From an uncultured Paraburkholderia sp. (GTDB lineage: Bacteria > Pseudomonadota > Gammaproteobacteria > Burkholderiales > Burkholderiaceae), in contig CALFSF010000428.1 in the NCBI GenBank assembly GCA_937917025.1, positions 1 to 8,312 of the forward strand: DNA of 8,312 nucleotides. Reading direction: 5' to 3'. The position numbers were made by a program, and so were the translations under genes. Below the pieces are notes generated by a model, which saw only the letters and a program-made list of their open reading frames with translations, ran no database searches and was not told the DNA's origin. Positions 7,265-8,312 of the stretch are shown piece by piece (position 1 is the stretch's first letter; each line of letters opens with the position of its first letter).

Positions 7265-8085
7265 CACCTGAACAATCGCCGCTTGGCAAACCTTCTTCCT
7301 ACACGGAACAGTACGACGCATCGCGGCTCTTTCCGATTGAGCGCAGCGCTGCGCGTGAGACGATCGGCATTGGCGCGCGGCTGCCGTTCTTTGGCACGGA
7401 CATCTGGAATGCGTATGAGCTTTCGTGGCTGAACCCGCGAGGCAAGCCGCAGATCGCGGTGGCGACGTTTTTTATTCCGGCGGATTCGCCGAATATCGTC
7501 GAGTCGAAGTCGTTCAAGCTTTATCTTGGCTCGTTTGCGCACACGGCGTTCGAGTCGATCGACGTCGTGCGTGAGACGATCAGGCGGGACGTATCGGCTG
7601 CGAGTGGCGCTTCGGTTTCGGTGCATCTTGCGCCGCCGGCCGAGTTTGGCAAGCTTGCGCTTGAGGAGTTCGAGGGATTGTCGCTCGACCGGCTGGATCT
7701 TGATGCGTCTGTGTACCATCCGGAGCCTTCGTTTTTGACTGCGGCTTTAGATGAGGCGCCTGTCGAGGAGACGTTGTTCTCTAATCTGCTGAAGTCGAAT
7801 TGCCCTGTGACCGGGCAGCCGGATTGGGGCAGCGTGCAGATTCATTATGTCGGTCCGCAGATCGATCATGCGGGGTTGTTGCGGTACATCATTTCCTACC
7901 GTAACCACACCGGGTTTCATGAGCAATGCGTCGAGCGGATTTTTGTCGATGTGATGAGGGCCTGCCGGCCTGTCAAACTGGCGGTTTATGCGCGCTATAC
8001 GCGGCGCGGAGGGCTGGATATCAATCCATTCCGGACTAACTTTAATCTGCCTATGCCGGATAATTTGCGTACCGCGCGGCAGTGA
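7261..8085 (+). CDS. queF: NADPH-dependent 7-cyano-7-deazaguanine (preQ0) reductase
   Basis: Reduces the nitrile of preQ0 to the amine of preQ1 with two NADPH (EC 1.7.1.13), in the cytosolic route to queuosine in tRNA. At 274 residues it is the long, two-domain E. coli-type QueF. The family motif ESKSFKLYL (81-89) is in the N-terminal half. The nucleophilic cysteine is in LKSNCPVTGQPDWG (Cys181), with the proton-donating Asp188 in the same block, and FHEQCVERIF (219-228) carries the His/Glu pair used in substrate binding. The ATG overlaps the preceding TGA as ATGA, and no separate ribosome-binding site is evident, so translation is probably coupled to the nucleotidase. Codon use shifts to more T-ending and TTG codons in the last 130 or so residues, unlike ilvA. 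A terminator-like hairpin follows 25 nt after the stop. Confidence 0.96.
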   Translation: MTPEQSPLGKPSSYTEQYDASRLFPIERSAARETIGIGARLPFFGTDIWNAYELSWLNPRGKPQIAVATFFIPADSPNIVESKSFKLYLGSFAHTAFESIDVVRETIRRDVSAASGASVSVHLAPPAEFGKLALEEFEGLSLDRLDLDASVYHPEPSFLTAALDEAPVEETLFSNLLKSNCPVTGQPDWGSVQIHYVGPQIDHAGLLRYIISYRNHTGFHEQCVERIFVDVMRACRPVKLAVYARYTRRGGLDINPFRTNFNLPMPDNLRTARQ

Positions 8086-8109
8086 TTTTTTTGTTTTTCT
8101 GGCTTTTTG

Positions 8110-8136
8110 GCCCCTTTGGCGGGGCGGCGTTTTTTT
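8110..8136 (+). terminator. Candidate intrinsic terminator after queF
   Basis: GCCCC (8110-8114) pairs with GGGGC (8121-8125) around a TTTGGC loop, and after GGCG a run of seven Ts follows (8130-8136). The position just after the queF stop suits the end of the ilvA-nucleotidase-queF unit. The stem is only 5 bp and four bases separate it from the T-run, so efficiency is uncertain. The same GCCCC...GGGGCGGC module recurs twice downstream, so it may belong to a repeat family instead. Confidence 0.45.
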
Positions 8137-8150
8137 GGTTGTTCTGGGTT

Positions 8151-8208
8151 TTTGGCCTTTCCTTGCATTCATGTCGGTCTATTAGTGTTGCCCCTGTGCG
8201 GGGCGGCA
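8151..8208 (+). repeat. 58-nt direct repeat, copy 1
   Basis: This unit matches the one at 8242-8299 at 56 of 58 positions. The two differences are both C/T, at 8166 and 8186. It ends with a small hairpin, GCCCC (8190-8194), TGTGC loop, GGGGC (8200-8204), followed by GGC. It contains no convincing coding frame and lies downstream of queF. The hairpin end resembles short dispersed intergenic repeats I associate with Paraburkholderia genomes; that link is from memory. Confidence 0.9.
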
Positions 8209-8241
8209 TTCCGGTTTTTTCGTGCCGAAGCGGTGTTTTCC

Positions 8242-8299
8242 TTTGGCCTTTCCTTGTATTCATGTCGGTCTATTAGCGTTGCCCCTGTGCGGGGCGGCA
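8242..8299 (+). repeat. 58-nt direct repeat, copy 2
   Basis: Second copy of the unit at 8151-8208, offset by 91 nt, with 33 nt of unrelated T-rich sequence between the copies. Its hairpin is GCCCC (8281-8285), TGTGC, GGGGC (8291-8295). After the copy, the window ends in CCTACTTTTCTTT, which may be the first arm of a larger inverted repeat cut by the edge. Confidence 0.9.
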
Positions 8300-8312
8300 C
8301 CTACTTTTCTTT

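Larger units (their letters stand above)
8086..8312. other. Non-coding T- and G-rich tail after queF
   Basis: These 227 nt are poor in A and rich in T-runs and GGGGC/GCCCC blocks, in contrast with the coding regions. They hold the terminator-like hairpin and two 58-nt repeats listed separately. Open frames crossing it on either strand give Phe/Trp/Leu-rich or Lys/Arg/Pro-rich peptides that repeat themselves because of the DNA repeat, so I do not regard them as genes. Confidence 0.7.

Noticed and set aside
6901..7719. A 272-codon antisense frame over the nucleotidase-queF junction
   Set aside because: Spans two well-supported genes on the other strand and has no recognisable domain.
8082..8276. 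Phe/Trp/Leu-rich + strand frame over the queF tail, considered as a small membrane peptide
   Set aside because: Its hydrophobicity comes from T-runs and its internal peptide repeat follows the 58-nt DNA repeat. No ribosome-binding site is evident and it starts within the queF stop region.

Overview
The window reads as a piece of a Burkholderiaceae chromosome, most likely Paraburkholderia or Burkholderia. This rests on the high G+C content with G/C-ending codons, the protein sequences, and the gene order: HIT protein, DUF3683-type FAD/Fe-S oxidoreductase, divergent ilvA, cN-I-type 5'-nucleotidase, queF. The GCCCC-N-GGGGCGGC hairpin repeats at the right edge also fit. The genus call comes from recognition, not from a database search.

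Layout. Positions 1-4218 are transcribed leftward. A very large gene (4218 to 124) encodes a 1364-residue soluble oxidoreductase. In order it carries a DUF3683-like N-terminus, an FAD-binding domain, an FAD-oxidase C-terminal domain, two cysteine clusters for [4Fe-4S] centres and two CCG-type cysteine-rich domains. After a 33-nt gap comes the first 30 codons of a HIT-family protein, cut by the window edge. Positions 4219-4801 are a 583-nt divergent intergenic region. It holds a possible 33-codon leader ORF ending Cys-Ser-Cys and a long imperfect hairpin, both oriented toward the oxidoreductase gene, plus a weak promoter-like element for ilvA. Positions 4802-8085 are transcribed rightward: ilvA, a 5'-nucleotidase 21 nt later, and queF, which overlaps the nucleotidase stop by 4 nt (ATGA). 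The tail 8086-8312 is non-coding, with a terminator-like hairpin plus T-run and two 58-nt direct repeats that each contain a small hairpin.

How the genes work together. The leftward unit looks like housekeeping oxidation of a 2-hydroxy acid (D-2-hydroxyglutarate or D-lactate type) through FAD and Fe-S centres. The rightward unit combines isoleucine biosynthesis (IlvA), nucleotide dephosphorylation and queuosine precursor synthesis (QueF). These steps do not form one pathway, so the grouping is probably conserved synteny with shared transcription. I see no prophage, IS element, CRISPR array, tRNA or rRNA. All complete genes look intact. The least explained parts are the leader ORF/hairpin region before the oxidoreductase, the undefined substrate and N-terminal domain of that enzyme, and the repeat tail after queF.
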